DNA of 64,000 nucleotides from Riemerella anatipestifer (GTDB lineage Bacteria; Bacteroidota; Bacteroidia; Flavobacteriales; Weeksellaceae). Shown here piece after piece: positions 18,340 to 26,710 of the stretch. The notes below the pieces were generated by a model, which did no database searches, was not told the DNA's origin, and worked only from the letters and a program-made list of their open reading frames with translations. Location of the stretch: NCBI RefSeq assembly GCF_035666175.1, contig NZ_CP142016.1, positions 310,001 through 374,000 on the forward strand. Reading direction: 5' to 3'. The position numbers and the translations under genes are program-made. The stretch's first letter is position 1. Each line of letters starts with the position of its first letter.

Positions 18340-20544
18340 ATGACTAAAAAAACATACAATTTAGCAGAAGAACTCAAAAAGTATTTTGGATTTTCTACCT
18401 TTAAAGGACAGCAAGAGGCTATTATCAGTACACTTCTTAGCGGTAAAGATGTATTTGTACTTATGCCTACTGGTGGAGGTAAATCTCTTTGCTATCAGCT
18501 CCCTGCACTTATTTCAGAAGGCACAGCTATTGTGGTATCTCCACTCATTGCCTTAATGAAAAACCAAGTAGATGCAGTTAATGGGCTTTCTTCAGAAGAA
18601 GGAGTAGCTCATGTACTTAATTCTTCTCTTAATAAAACACAGATAAAACAAGTTTTCAGCGACATCAATAGCGGAAGAACCAAACTCTTGTATGTAGCTC
18701 CTGAGTCATTGATAAAAGAAGATTATTTAGATTTTTTAAAACAAGCTAATATTTCTTTCGTAGCCATAGATGAGGCACATTGTATCTCCGAATGGGGACA
18801 CGATTTCCGACCAGAATACAGAAACTTAAAAGGTATTATAGATAAAATAGCTAATGTTCCTGTTATTGCCCTTACAGCAACGGCTACTCCTAAAGTACAA
18901 GATGATATTCAGAAAACATTGGGAATGTCTGATGCGGTAGTTTTTAAAGAAAGCTTTAACCGACCAAATCTGTTTTACGAAGTACGCCCAAAAGTAGATG
19001 TAGAAAAGGAAATTGTAAAATTCATCAATAAAAATAAAGGAAAGTCAGGGATAGTTTACTGTCTTAGTCGTAAAAAAGTAGAAGAATTTGCACAAACTTT
19101 ACAAGTTAATGGCATCAATGCTCTACCTTATCACGCTGGATTAGACCAAAAAACAAGGGTTGCCAATCAGGATAAATTTTTAATGGAAGAATGTGATGTC
19201 ATCGTAGCTACCATCGCTTTTGGTATGGGGATAGATAAACCTGATGTTCGTTTTGTGATACATTATGATTTCCCTAAATCTTTAGAAAGTTATTACCAAG
19301 AAACAGGTAGAGCTGGTAGAGACGGCGGCGAAGGACATTGTTTAGCATTCTACGACCCTAAAGATATTGAAAAACTAGAGAAATTTTTGGCTCAAAAATC
19401 TGTTTCAGAGAAAGAAGTTGGCTTACAGTTACTGAATGAAGTAGTAGGATATGCCGAAACCTCTATGAGTAGAAGACAGTATATACTTTATTACTTTGGT
19501 GAGGAGTTTGACCCAATTAACGGTGCTGGTGCCAAAATGGACGACAACTCTGTAAATCCACCTAAGCTAAAAGACGTTACAAACGATTTCAAAACGGTAC
19601 TAAACCTTATTAAAAGTTTAGAAGAAAAGTTTAAAACGAAAGATTTAATCGCCGTTCTTGTAGGCAAAGAAACACCAACTACCAAATCCTATAAGCTAGA
19701 AAAATCCGAGTTCTTTGGGATAGGTAAAGAAACTTCGGATAATTATTGGAAATCTATCATTAGACAGGCTACGGTAAGAGGCTATATTATTAAAGATATA
19801 GAGACCTATGGAGTACTTAGGGTGAGCAAGAAAGGACAGAATATTATTTCTGGAAAAGACAAAGAGCTTTTCTTAATTGCCGAAGATAGAGAGTACGATT
19901 TAGCTCAAACTAAAGCAGATTCAGACCAAGTACAACTCCAAGGTGGTGGTGGACTTGATAAAGTTCTATTTAATCAACTCAAGGATTTAAGAAAGAAAAT
20001 CGCTCAAAAACAAGGCATTCCTCCTTACACCGTGTTTATGGACCCAAGTTTAGAGGATATGACGGTGCAATACCCTATCACTATAGAAGAAATTGCAAAG
20101 GTTTATGGTGTAGGTGAGGGTAAAGCTAAAAAGTTTGGGAAAGAATTTGCCGAGTTCATCAAAAAATATGTTGAAGATAACAACATAGAACGCCCTGATG
20201 ATATGGTGCTAAAAAAAGTAGCAAACAAATCTAGCCACAAAGTGTTCATCATTCAGAATACAGATAAAAAGATAGATTTAGAAGATATTGTTAATGCTAA
20301 AAACCTTTCGATGGACGAACTCATTTCCGAAATGGAAAGTATCGTTTACCAAGGCACAAAACTCAATATAGATTATTATATAGAGGAGAATTTTGACGAG
20401 GAAATAGTAGATGACTTTATGGAGTTTATGAAAGAGTCTGAAAGTGATAGTATGAAAGTCCTTTTAGCAGAGTTTGGCGAAGAGTTGAGCGATGACGAAG
20501 TTCGCCTGCTTAGAATTAAGTTTATTAGCGATGTAGCCAACTAA
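18340..20544 (+). CDS. recQ: ATP-dependent DNA helicase RecQ (zinc ligands absent)
   Basis: 3'-to-5' helicase for recombinational repair. It has 734 aa: helicase domain 1 with Walker A MPTGGGKSLCYQLP and Walker B/aromatic loop DEAHCISEWGHDFRPEY; helicase domain 2 with YHAGLD, IATIAFGMGIDKPDVRFVIH and the QETGRAGRDG motif; the RQC winged helix; and an HRDC-like domain with KVYGVGEGKAKKFGKEFAEF. In the zinc-binding module the four Cys of E. coli RecQ are missing: Ser377 precedes the RRQYILYYFGEE motif, and the segment after it (PINGAGAKMDDN) has no Cys. The other motifs look intact. The downstream glycosyltransferase begins 4 bases later. Confidence 0.93.
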   Translation: MTKKTYNLAEELKKYFGFSTFKGQQEAIISTLLSGKDVFVLMPTGGGKSLCYQLPALISEGTAIVVSPLIALMKNQVDAVNGLSSEEGVAHVLNSSLNKTQIKQVFSDINSGRTKLLYVAPESLIKEDYLDFLKQANISFVAIDEAHCISEWGHDFRPEYRNLKGIIDKIANVPVIALTATATPKVQDDIQKTLGMSDAVVFKESFNRPNLFYEVRPKVDVEKEIVKFINKNKGKSGIVYCLSRKKVEEFAQTLQVNGINALPYHAGLDQKTRVANQDKFLMEECDVIVATIAFGMGIDKPDVRFVIHYDFPKSLESYYQETGRAGRDGGEGHCLAFYDPKDIEKLEKFLAQKSVSEKEVGLQLLNEVVGYAETSMSRRQYILYYFGEEFDPINGAGAKMDDNSVNPPKLKDVTNDFKTVLNLIKSLEEKFKTKDLIAVLVGKETPTTKSYKLEKSEFFGIGKETSDNYWKSIIRQATVRGYIIKDIETYGVLRVSKKGQNIISGKDKELFLIAEDREYDLAQTKADSDQVQLQGGGGLDKVLFNQLKDLRKKIAQKQGIPPYTVFMDPSLEDMTVQYPITIEEIAKVYGVGEGKAKKFGKEFAEFIKKYVEDNNIERPDDMVLKKVANKSSHKVFIIQNTDKKIDLEDIVNAKNLSMDELISEMESIVYQGTKLNIDYYIEENFDEEIVDDFMEFMKESESDSMKVLLAEFGEELSDDEVRLLRIKFISDVAN

Positions 20545-20548
20545 TTTT

Positions 20549-21625
20549 ATGAAGAAAAAGGAGATTATTTTTATTCTTCCCGATATGGAAATGGGTGGTG
20601 CAGAACGAATTGTAATCACCATTGCTAATCATCTACCGAGAGAAAAATTTACTCCTAAAATAATGCTTCTTAGAAAAGAAGGCGGTTATTTAGATTTTCT
20701 AAAAAAGGATATAGAGATTATAGATTTAAAAACACCTAGGATACGCCACTCTCTAAAACCTATTTTGAAGGAAATATGGAGAAGAAAACCAGACATTGTT
20801 TTCTCTGGATTTGGCGAGGTAAATGCTTATTTATCAATATTTACACGGCTTTTCCCTAAGGTGAAATTTATCGCTAGGGAAACCAATGTAGTCTCTAAAC
20901 ATGTTACAAGAAAGGAAATTAAGTTTTTCTACAAATTTTATAATAACTTCCATACCATTATTGCTCAAAGTGATGATATGGCGGAAGATTTAATTAAAAA
21001 TTTCAATATAAAACCTAACAAAATCACTAAGATTAACAATCCTGTTGATTTTGAATTTATAGACCAACAGCTTTCTATTTCAGAAAAACCTAACCTTTTC
21101 TCAAACGAAATGAAAAATGTGGTTGCTATAGGTTATCTATCCGAAAGAAAAGGATTTGATAATCTACTCAAAGTATTTTCTTTTCTTAAAAATGAACCGA
21201 TAAAACTCCATATTTTAGGCGATGGTAAGGACAAAGAGCTTCTACACCAAATGAAAGAAGAGTTGGGGCTGTCTAATGTGATATTCCACGGGAAGCAAAA
21301 GAACCCTTATCAGTTTCTAAAGTATGCCGACTTATTTATTCTGTCTTCAAGATACGAAGGTTTCCCTAATGTATTACTAGAGTCTGGGGCGTGTGGTACT
21401 TATGCCCTTGCCAATAACTGTCCTGGAGGAATCAACGAAATTATAAAATACGGCGTAAACGGAGAAGTTGCAAACATAGAAAATCACAAAGAGTTTTCAG
21501 AAAAAATAAAGTCTATATTATTATCTCAAGGAAATTATCCCAAAGAAAATATAAGAGACCACATTTATTCTTTATTTTCTAAAGATGTGATTTTAGAGCA
21601 ATATGTCAATCTATTAAGCCTATAA
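20549..21625 (+). CDS. Glycosyltransferase family 4 protein
   Basis: A 358-aa GT-B-fold transferase, probably for cell-surface polysaccharide or LPS. The N-terminal domain begins IIFILPDMEMGGAERIVITI, the classic GT4 donor-fold start. The C-terminal domain has LSERKGFDNLLKVF, IHILGDGKDKELL-type strands and the E-x7-E signature in SSRYEGFPNVLLESGACG. The sugar specificity cannot be read from sequence. It begins 4 bases after recQ, so they are co-transcribed, and ends 11 bases from the convergent gldG. Confidence 0.85.
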   Translation: MKKKEIIFILPDMEMGGAERIVITIANHLPREKFTPKIMLLRKEGGYLDFLKKDIEIIDLKTPRIRHSLKPILKEIWRRKPDIVFSGFGEVNAYLSIFTRLFPKVKFIARETNVVSKHVTRKEIKFFYKFYNNFHTIIAQSDDMAEDLIKNFNIKPNKITKINNPVDFEFIDQQLSISEKPNLFSNEMKNVVAIGYLSERKGFDNLLKVFSFLKNEPIKLHILGDGKDKELLHQMKEELGLSNVIFHGKQKNPYQFLKYADLFILSSRYEGFPNVLLESGACGTYALANNCPGGINEIIKYGVNGEVANIENHKEFSEKIKSILLSQGNYPKENIRDHIYSLFSKDVILEQYVNLLSL

Positions 21626-21636
21626 TAATTACAGAT

Positions 21637-23304
21637 TTATTTTACATACTTCTGTTTCCTCCACCAATAAAACAAAGCACTCAACGCAGCTATCAGAACT
21701 AAAGGAGATAATAAATTAAACCACTGCCATTCTGTTCTCTCTTGTTCTATTCTTCTAGCATCTAAAAGTCGGGCTTCTATGTTTCGGTTTCTAAGGCTCA
21801 TAAGGTTAGAATCGTCCAAAAGCCAATCTAAAGCATTTCTCAAAAACTGTTCGTTGCCGTATTTTTGGTTGGTCAGCAAATCTACACCTAGAGGCAAAGG
21901 CTCCCCTTTAAGAATTTGATTCCTACCTACATCCCCATCTGCGATTATGAGCATTTTATTTTCAGTACTTTGACTTTTAAAATTAGGAAAACTACTTCGC
22001 TCACTTCTATTAGCATAAGCCGACCTAAATTTACCTTCTAAACTTACTGCAAAAATCTTTGGAGTGCTTGGGCGTTCCATTGCTCCCAGAGAGTCTGCAT
22101 TCACAATTTCGGAAAAGTCTACATAGTTAGGCACTGCCTTGCTAGAAGTTCTTTCGCTAGACTCAAACAAAACCTGTTTTTTTACCCCTTCCCTAGAGAG
22201 TGTATCTATTGCTGTAGGAAATTCAAGTTTTACAGGATTGATATTTTTAGTAATAACATGAGGTGTTTCTGATATACCTAACGGAAAATAAGGCCAAAGG
22301 AAATTTTTATATTGAGGGTTTCCTGCAATTTCTCCTGCTCTTAGCCTTATAAAGGCTGTTTTCTTAAAGTCTTTTACAAGAGCAGGTGTAATCCTTATCC
22401 CATAATTAAAGAAAAAATCGGTAAGATTGAGGTCTACAGGATATGCCATAATCTTCTTTGCTTGGAAAAGCGTATCCATTTCAGCGTTTACTGCATCTAA
22501 CATCCATAGCATCTTTCCACCATTCATAATGTATTGGTCTAACACTACTTTTTCTTCATTGGAGAAAGGTTTTCTAGGCTTAGCAACCACAAGAGCATCC
22601 ATCTTTTTAAGCTTAGGCATATCGGCCACAGAAAGCCCTGTCTCCTTTTCAGGAATAATAGCTCCTATATTATAGTTTTCTAATACCATATCCACAAATC
22701 CTTGGAACGCATCAGGCTTTAGTTCGCTATGATTAACGATGATACCAATGTTTTTTCTATGTTCGGTGGTCAGAGTTTTTATGTTAGAAATAAGATTATA
22801 TTCTAAATTTTCTATGGATTTATTAAGCTGGGTACTCGCATCTAATCCCACTTGGTCTATAATCAACGGAATGGAAGTCCCATAGTCTGCATAACGCATT
22901 ACTGCATAGGGAAATAGTACAATTTCTGATACCTTACCATCTTTCATATCTGGAAGAATAGACGGTTGCATTCCCATAGCCACTAGCGTATCTTTTGACA
23001 TTTTAGTCTTAATAGGATCTATGAATTTATAGTCAATTTTAGGATTGATTTTCCTAAACTCTTCTAGCATAAATTTGGTTTCGCTTTGGAGTTGTTTAAA
23101 CGATGCAGGGAAATCTCCGTCCAAATAAACATCTATCACCAAAGGTTTCTTAACCGATTCTAAAGTCTTTATGGTAGCTTCATTAAGTGTGTAGCGTTTT
23201 TCTTCCGTTAGGTCAAACCTCGTTTGAAATATACCAAAAACGCCCAATAGAACTACTATTCCTGCTACTGTAATGGTGATATTATTTTGAAGCCATTTTT
23301 TCAT
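21637..23304 (-). CDS. gldG: Gliding-motility ABC transporter component GldG
   Basis: A 555-aa protein partnering GldF in an ABC transporter linked to gliding motility in Flavobacteria. An N-terminal membrane anchor (ITITVAGIVVLLGVFGIFQT) is followed by a large periplasmic GldG-like/ABC-2-associated domain (RYTLNEATIKTLESVKKPLV, IGIIVNHSELKPDAFQGFVD, GGKMLWMLDAVNAEMD) and a second anchor close to the C-terminus (LSPLVLIAALSALFYWWRKQ). It starts 2 bases after the gldF stop. gldA, the ATPase, is not in this window. Confidence 0.92.
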   Translation of the reverse strand: MKKWLQNNITITVAGIVVLLGVFGIFQTRFDLTEEKRYTLNEATIKTLESVKKPLVIDVYLDGDFPASFKQLQSETKFMLEEFRKINPKIDYKFIDPIKTKMSKDTLVAMGMQPSILPDMKDGKVSEIVLFPYAVMRYADYGTSIPLIIDQVGLDASTQLNKSIENLEYNLISNIKTLTTEHRKNIGIIVNHSELKPDAFQGFVDMVLENYNIGAIIPEKETGLSVADMPKLKKMDALVVAKPRKPFSNEEKVVLDQYIMNGGKMLWMLDAVNAEMDTLFQAKKIMAYPVDLNLTDFFFNYGIRITPALVKDFKKTAFIRLRAGEIAGNPQYKNFLWPYFPLGISETPHVITKNINPVKLEFPTAIDTLSREGVKKQVLFESSERTSSKAVPNYVDFSEIVNADSLGAMERPSTPKIFAVSLEGKFRSAYANRSERSSFPNFKSQSTENKMLIIADGDVGRNQILKGEPLPLGVDLLTNQKYGNEQFLRNALDWLLDDSNLMSLRNRNIEARLLDARRIEQERTEWQWFNLLSPLVLIAALSALFYWWRKQKYVK

Positions 23305-23306
23305 AC

Positions 23307-24041
23307 TTAAATCTTCTTCTTTTTATCAATAAAAAATGTGGAAAGAGACAAACTAATCATTATTATCAATAGAAAATAAAATACATCTTTGGTATCTATC
23401 AATCCTCTCGTAAATGCTATAAAATGATGGTAAAAGCCTAAACTTTGAAGCCAATAATCTGCTGCTCCCAATAGTTTATAACTTGCCAATTGCTCAATCC
23501 CAAAATACAATATAAAATTAACAAAAACACCTAACAGGTATGCCATAATTTGATTAGACGATAAGGTAGATGCCAAAACGCCCACACTAGAAAACGCCGC
23601 GATTAAAACCGATAATCCTATGTAACCTCCTAATGTCATTCCTAAATCTAAATTACCTTCCACCATACCAAGAGTATAGACTGTATACATATAGAACAAC
23701 GATGGCAACAAGCATAAAATCCCCACTAAAAAAACGGCTAAAAACTTCCCTCCTACAATTTCAAAAGTTTTTAAAGGTTGAGAAAACAGCCAATAGAGCG
23801 TACCGTTTTGTTGCTCCTCTGCAAAGGATTTCATACTCAATGCTGGAATAATGAACATTAACAACCAAGGCGATAAAACAAAGTAACTTTGTAAAGAGGC
23901 AGTTCCTATTTCTAAAATATTAAAACTGTTATCAAAGAAAAACAGAAACAAAGCTCCAATAAGACTATACACAGCGATAATCAGCCACGCCGACCAGCCT
24001 CCAAAATAGGCTTTAAAATCTTTTTTAAATAATGCTATCAT
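23307..24041 (-). CDS. gldF: Gliding-motility ABC transporter permease GldF
   Basis: A 244-aa ABC-2-type permease with six predicted helices. The signature region SFAEEQQNGTLYWLFSQPLK lies after helix 2 and is the contact site for the ATPase subunit in ABC-2 permeases. The gene order gldF-gldG is as in other Flavobacteria. It begins 13 bases after the hemJ stop. Confidence 0.92.
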   Translation of the reverse strand: MIALFKKDFKAYFGGWSAWLIIAVYSLIGALFLFFFDNSFNILEIGTASLQSYFVLSPWLLMFIIPALSMKSFAEEQQNGTLYWLFSQPLKTFEIVGGKFLAVFLVGILCLLPSLFYMYTVYTLGMVEGNLDLGMTLGGYIGLSVLIAAFSSVGVLASTLSSNQIMAYLLGVFVNFILYFGIEQLASYKLLGAADYWLQSLGFYHHFIAFTRGLIDTKDVFYFLLIIMISLSLSTFFIDKKKKI

Positions 24042-24054
24042 TTTATAGAAACGA

Positions 24055-24600
24055 TTATTTTTTATTTTTATTGACTAGCTTTACTGTGAGCATAATTACC
24101 ACTACAAGAACTATGAAACCCACTATCAACTGCCACCAATAATCTATCACAAAAACCTTTAAAATTACTGTGAATACTACTAAAAATAGTAGAAAAGTAG
24201 CAATTTCATTTGCCTGTCTTAATTTAATATTAGGAGTAGAAAGTTCCGAAAAATTAAGGTTTTTCACCACTAAAATTTTCTTCCAACACCAATAATGATA
24301 TACCGCTAAACCAATTAAAAAAGTCAGTTTCAGATGAAACCAAGGCATTTTCATCAGATAAGGATTCATTATGATAAGAATGACTCCAAAAAGTAACATT
24401 AAAACTCCTGCAGGAACGGTAATAATATTCCACAATCGCCTCATCATAAACAAATATTGCTCTCTAAGAATGGTTTGTTTTGGAGCATCAAAATCATCGG
24501 TATCCTTATAGTACACAAATAATCTCACCAAATAAAAAATCCCAGCAAAATAGCTTACCATAAATATGATGTGTAATGCCTTTATGATTAAATATGCCAT
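24055..24600 (-). CDS. hemJ: HemJ-type protoporphyrinogen IX oxidase (CopD family)
   Basis: A 181-aa membrane protein with four or five helices. The N-terminal helix carries the conserved His in KALHIIFMVSYFAGIFYLVR, and the third helix MPWFHLKLTFLIGLAVYH, both hallmarks of HemJ/UPF0093, which oxidises protoporphyrinogen IX in haem synthesis. The C-terminus has an extra helix and a Lys-rich tail. It lies in a row with the SAM hydrolase (10-base gap) and gldF (13-base gap). Confidence 0.85.
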   Translation of the reverse strand: MAYLIIKALHIIFMVSYFAGIFYLVRLFVYYKDTDDFDAPKQTILREQYLFMMRRLWNIITVPAGVLMLLFGVILIIMNPYLMKMPWFHLKLTFLIGLAVYHYWCWKKILVVKNLNFSELSTPNIKLRQANEIATFLLFLVVFTVILKVFVIDYWWQLIVGFIVLVVVIMLTVKLVNKNKK

Positions 24601-24610
24601 AACTTATGAT

Positions 24611-25438
24611 TTAATTTTTGTTAAATTCTACATACACTTTTTCGCCCACACTTACGCCTAATAGAGTTTTTGCTCCGTTATTTTTAGTTCCTTTATAAAT
24701 ACTTACTTCCAGTAAATCTGCATCATTAAATAAGACTAAAGGCTTACCATGATATTGTCTCTCATTTTCCCAATCTTTTACAACATCTGTATACTGATTG
24801 TAAATTTTTGACAGAGCATAGCTCCTAAATTTTACAACAAACTCATCATAAGCTGCCGCTTTCTTCTCAAAAAATACTTTACTGATGTTAGACACAGCAT
24901 TACCAAAATTATCCACATACATAATTTGCCCTACAATGAGGTTATCTGTTTCTATCGCTTTCGGGAAAGATATTTTTTTAGGTTCATTATAAACCCGCCC
25001 TATTACTTCTGGCAAACCACCATTATGAAGATGAACCGCTGCAGGAACTAAAACATCGGTAGCTGTAAAATTAACTTCGTCATCAAACCTGTTATTCAAA
25101 GTAATTTCATAAACTTCCTCTGGATTGATGTTGAAAAAAATTAAACTAAGAATGCCATTATCAGCAGCTACAAAATAATGCCCATCTACTTTGTAAACTA
25201 CTGCTTTTCTATCTTTATGATAAAAACTGTCTACCGCTATAAGATGCACCGTACCTTTAGGAAAATAAGTATAAGCATTCCTAACGATATACGCCGCCTG
25301 AAGAAGATTATAAGGTTCTACATCGTGGCTAAGATCTATAAGTCTAGCATCAGATTTTAGAGCCAAAATACTCCCTTTAATAGCACCAACTCTATGGTCT
25401 ACAAGTCCGTAATCAGATGTAAGTGTTATCACTGGCAT
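24611..25438 (-). CDS. S-adenosyl-L-methionine hydrolase (DUF62/SAM hydroxide adenosyltransferase)
   Basis: A 275-aa enzyme of the fluorinase/chlorinase superfamily. The N-terminal domain has TLTSDYGLVDHRVGAIKGSI and the conserved IDLSHDVEPYNLLQAAYIV; ADNGILSLI follows. The C-terminal beta-barrel domain contains VDNFGNAVSNIS. Most bacterial members are hydroxide adenosyltransferases splitting SAM to adenosine and methionine, and that is the likely activity here rather than halogenation. It is the first gene of the cluster ending with gldG. Confidence 0.85.
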   Translation of the reverse strand: MPVITLTSDYGLVDHRVGAIKGSILALKSDARLIDLSHDVEPYNLLQAAYIVRNAYTYFPKGTVHLIAVDSFYHKDRKAVVYKVDGHYFVAADNGILSLIFFNINPEEVYEITLNNRFDDEVNFTATDVLVPAAVHLHNGGLPEVIGRVYNEPKKISFPKAIETDNLIVGQIMYVDNFGNAVSNISKVFFEKKAAAYDEFVVKFRSYALSKIYNQYTDVVKDWENERQYHGKPLVLFNDADLLEVSIYKGTKNNGAKTLLGVSVGEKVYVEFNKN

Positions 25439-25511
25439 AGTGCAAAGATAAGGATTTTAGGGCAGTAGTCTATCTTATTTTTAATTCTGAAATATGATTT
25501 TTATATAAAAA

Positions 25512-25544
25512 TTTAGGCTAACCTGTGATAAAGATTAGCCTAAA
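25512..25544 (-). terminator. Terminator after porV
   Basis: Stem TTTAGGCTAA / TTAGCCTAAA with a 13-base loop. On the minus strand it is followed by a T-rich tail. Confidence 0.75.
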
Positions 25545-25569
25545 GAAATTGTATCTATTTTAACCTATA

Positions 25570-26706
25570 TTAGCGGTCTGCATTAGAAGTATCGTCTCCT
25601 ATGTTCCAAGTAAGTCCGAAACGCAACGTATTATCTAAAGCGGTATTAACTTTAGAAGTATTGATAAGGTAAGAAACATCTAATCCGAAAGATTGATAAT
25701 TAAAACCAATACCTACCGTAGCAAACTGTCTGCCTCCCTGAAGTTCACTCTCTCTAAAATAACCTGTTCTTACCGCAAAGGCATTATCATAAGAATATTC
25801 TAACGCTCCACTTAGCATTAAACTTTGTGGATTGCTAAAAGACTTCCCTATCCCTTCCATCACACCTACATTAGGAATTTGAGGCGTGGTGCTACCTGCT
25901 GGAATTTCAGAGCCTGGCACCAATAGTTTAGAAGCCTCTACACTAAGTCCTACTTTATTAACATCGTCTAAAAATACATCATAACCTCCACCAATTCTAA
26001 AAGTGGTTGGCAAGTAAGAACGAGAAGTATCATCTCCTGTATAATCTAACTTAGGACCTAAATTTTGGATTGCAAAACCTGCTCTAGCTTGCCCTTCATA
26101 ATCACCAAAACTCTGATGCTTAGGGGATTGATAAAAACCTGAAACATCTACTGCAAAACTATTAGCTGGTTTAGTAGTATTATCTGAATTAAAACTACCA
26201 AAGTCTGAACGAATATAACGCCCCGTAACTGCCATAGAGTAAGTATCAGACAGTTTTAAACCATAAGACAAATCAATTGCAAATTCGTTTGGAGTTACAG
26301 TTCCCTCTTTTTTTACTTGACTTCCTACTAACTTAGTTAAATCTACCTGCCCCATATTAAAGTAGTAGATACTAGCTCCTAATGTAGAACGCTCTTCTTC
26401 TCCTAAAAAGGTATGATACCCAGCATAAAGAAGGAAAACATCATTAGTTAACTTACTCATATAAGGTGTGTAACTTACACCTACGGACGAAGAAGTTTTA
26501 CTAAAAGGATATTTTGCTGCATTCCAAAACTGCGAAAATGCATCTGAAGAAGTCGCCACCCCTTGATCTCCCATACCTCCTGCTCTTGCATCTGGAGAAA
26601 TTCTAAGAAAAGGAGCTCCCGTAAGTACTTGCCCTTTTTGCTGTGCTAAGGCTAAGGTACTAGCCGTTACTCCCAGTCCTAAAAGTAGTTTTTTGGTAAT
26701 TTTCAT
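25570..26706 (-). CDS. porV: Type IX secretion outer-membrane protein PorV (LptO)
   Basis: A 378-aa FadL-like 14-strand beta-barrel that shuttles T9SS cargo from the translocon to the PorU sortase. The signal peptide is LLLGLGVTASTLALAQ, followed by the conserved PorV start APFLRISPDARAGGMGDQGV and FSQFWNAAKYPFSKTSSSVG. The remaining sequence alternates polar and hydrophobic residues in barrel pattern and ends in an aromatic strand (LRFGLTWNIGDD). It begins 4 bases after the porU stop, so porU and porV form an operon. Confidence 0.95.
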   Translation of the reverse strand: MKITKKLLLGLGVTASTLALAQQKGQVLTGAPFLRISPDARAGGMGDQGVATSSDAFSQFWNAAKYPFSKTSSSVGVSYTPYMSKLTNDVFLLYAGYHTFLGEEERSTLGASIYYFNMGQVDLTKLVGSQVKKEGTVTPNEFAIDLSYGLKLSDTYSMAVTGRYIRSDFGSFNSDNTTKPANSFAVDVSGFYQSPKHQSFGDYEGQARAGFAIQNLGPKLDYTGDDTSRSYLPTTFRIGGGYDVFLDDVNKVGLSVEASKLLVPGSEIPAGSTTPQIPNVGVMEGIGKSFSNPQSLMLSGALEYSYDNAFAVRTGYFRESELQGGRQFATVGIGFNYQSFGLDVSYLINTSKVNTALDNTLRFGLTWNIGDDTSNADR

Positions 26707-26710
26707 ATTT

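Noticed and set aside
24611-25438. Fluorinase/chlorinase role for the DUF62 protein
   Set aside because: Halogenases are rare; general family knowledge and housekeeping context favour SAM hydrolase activity.
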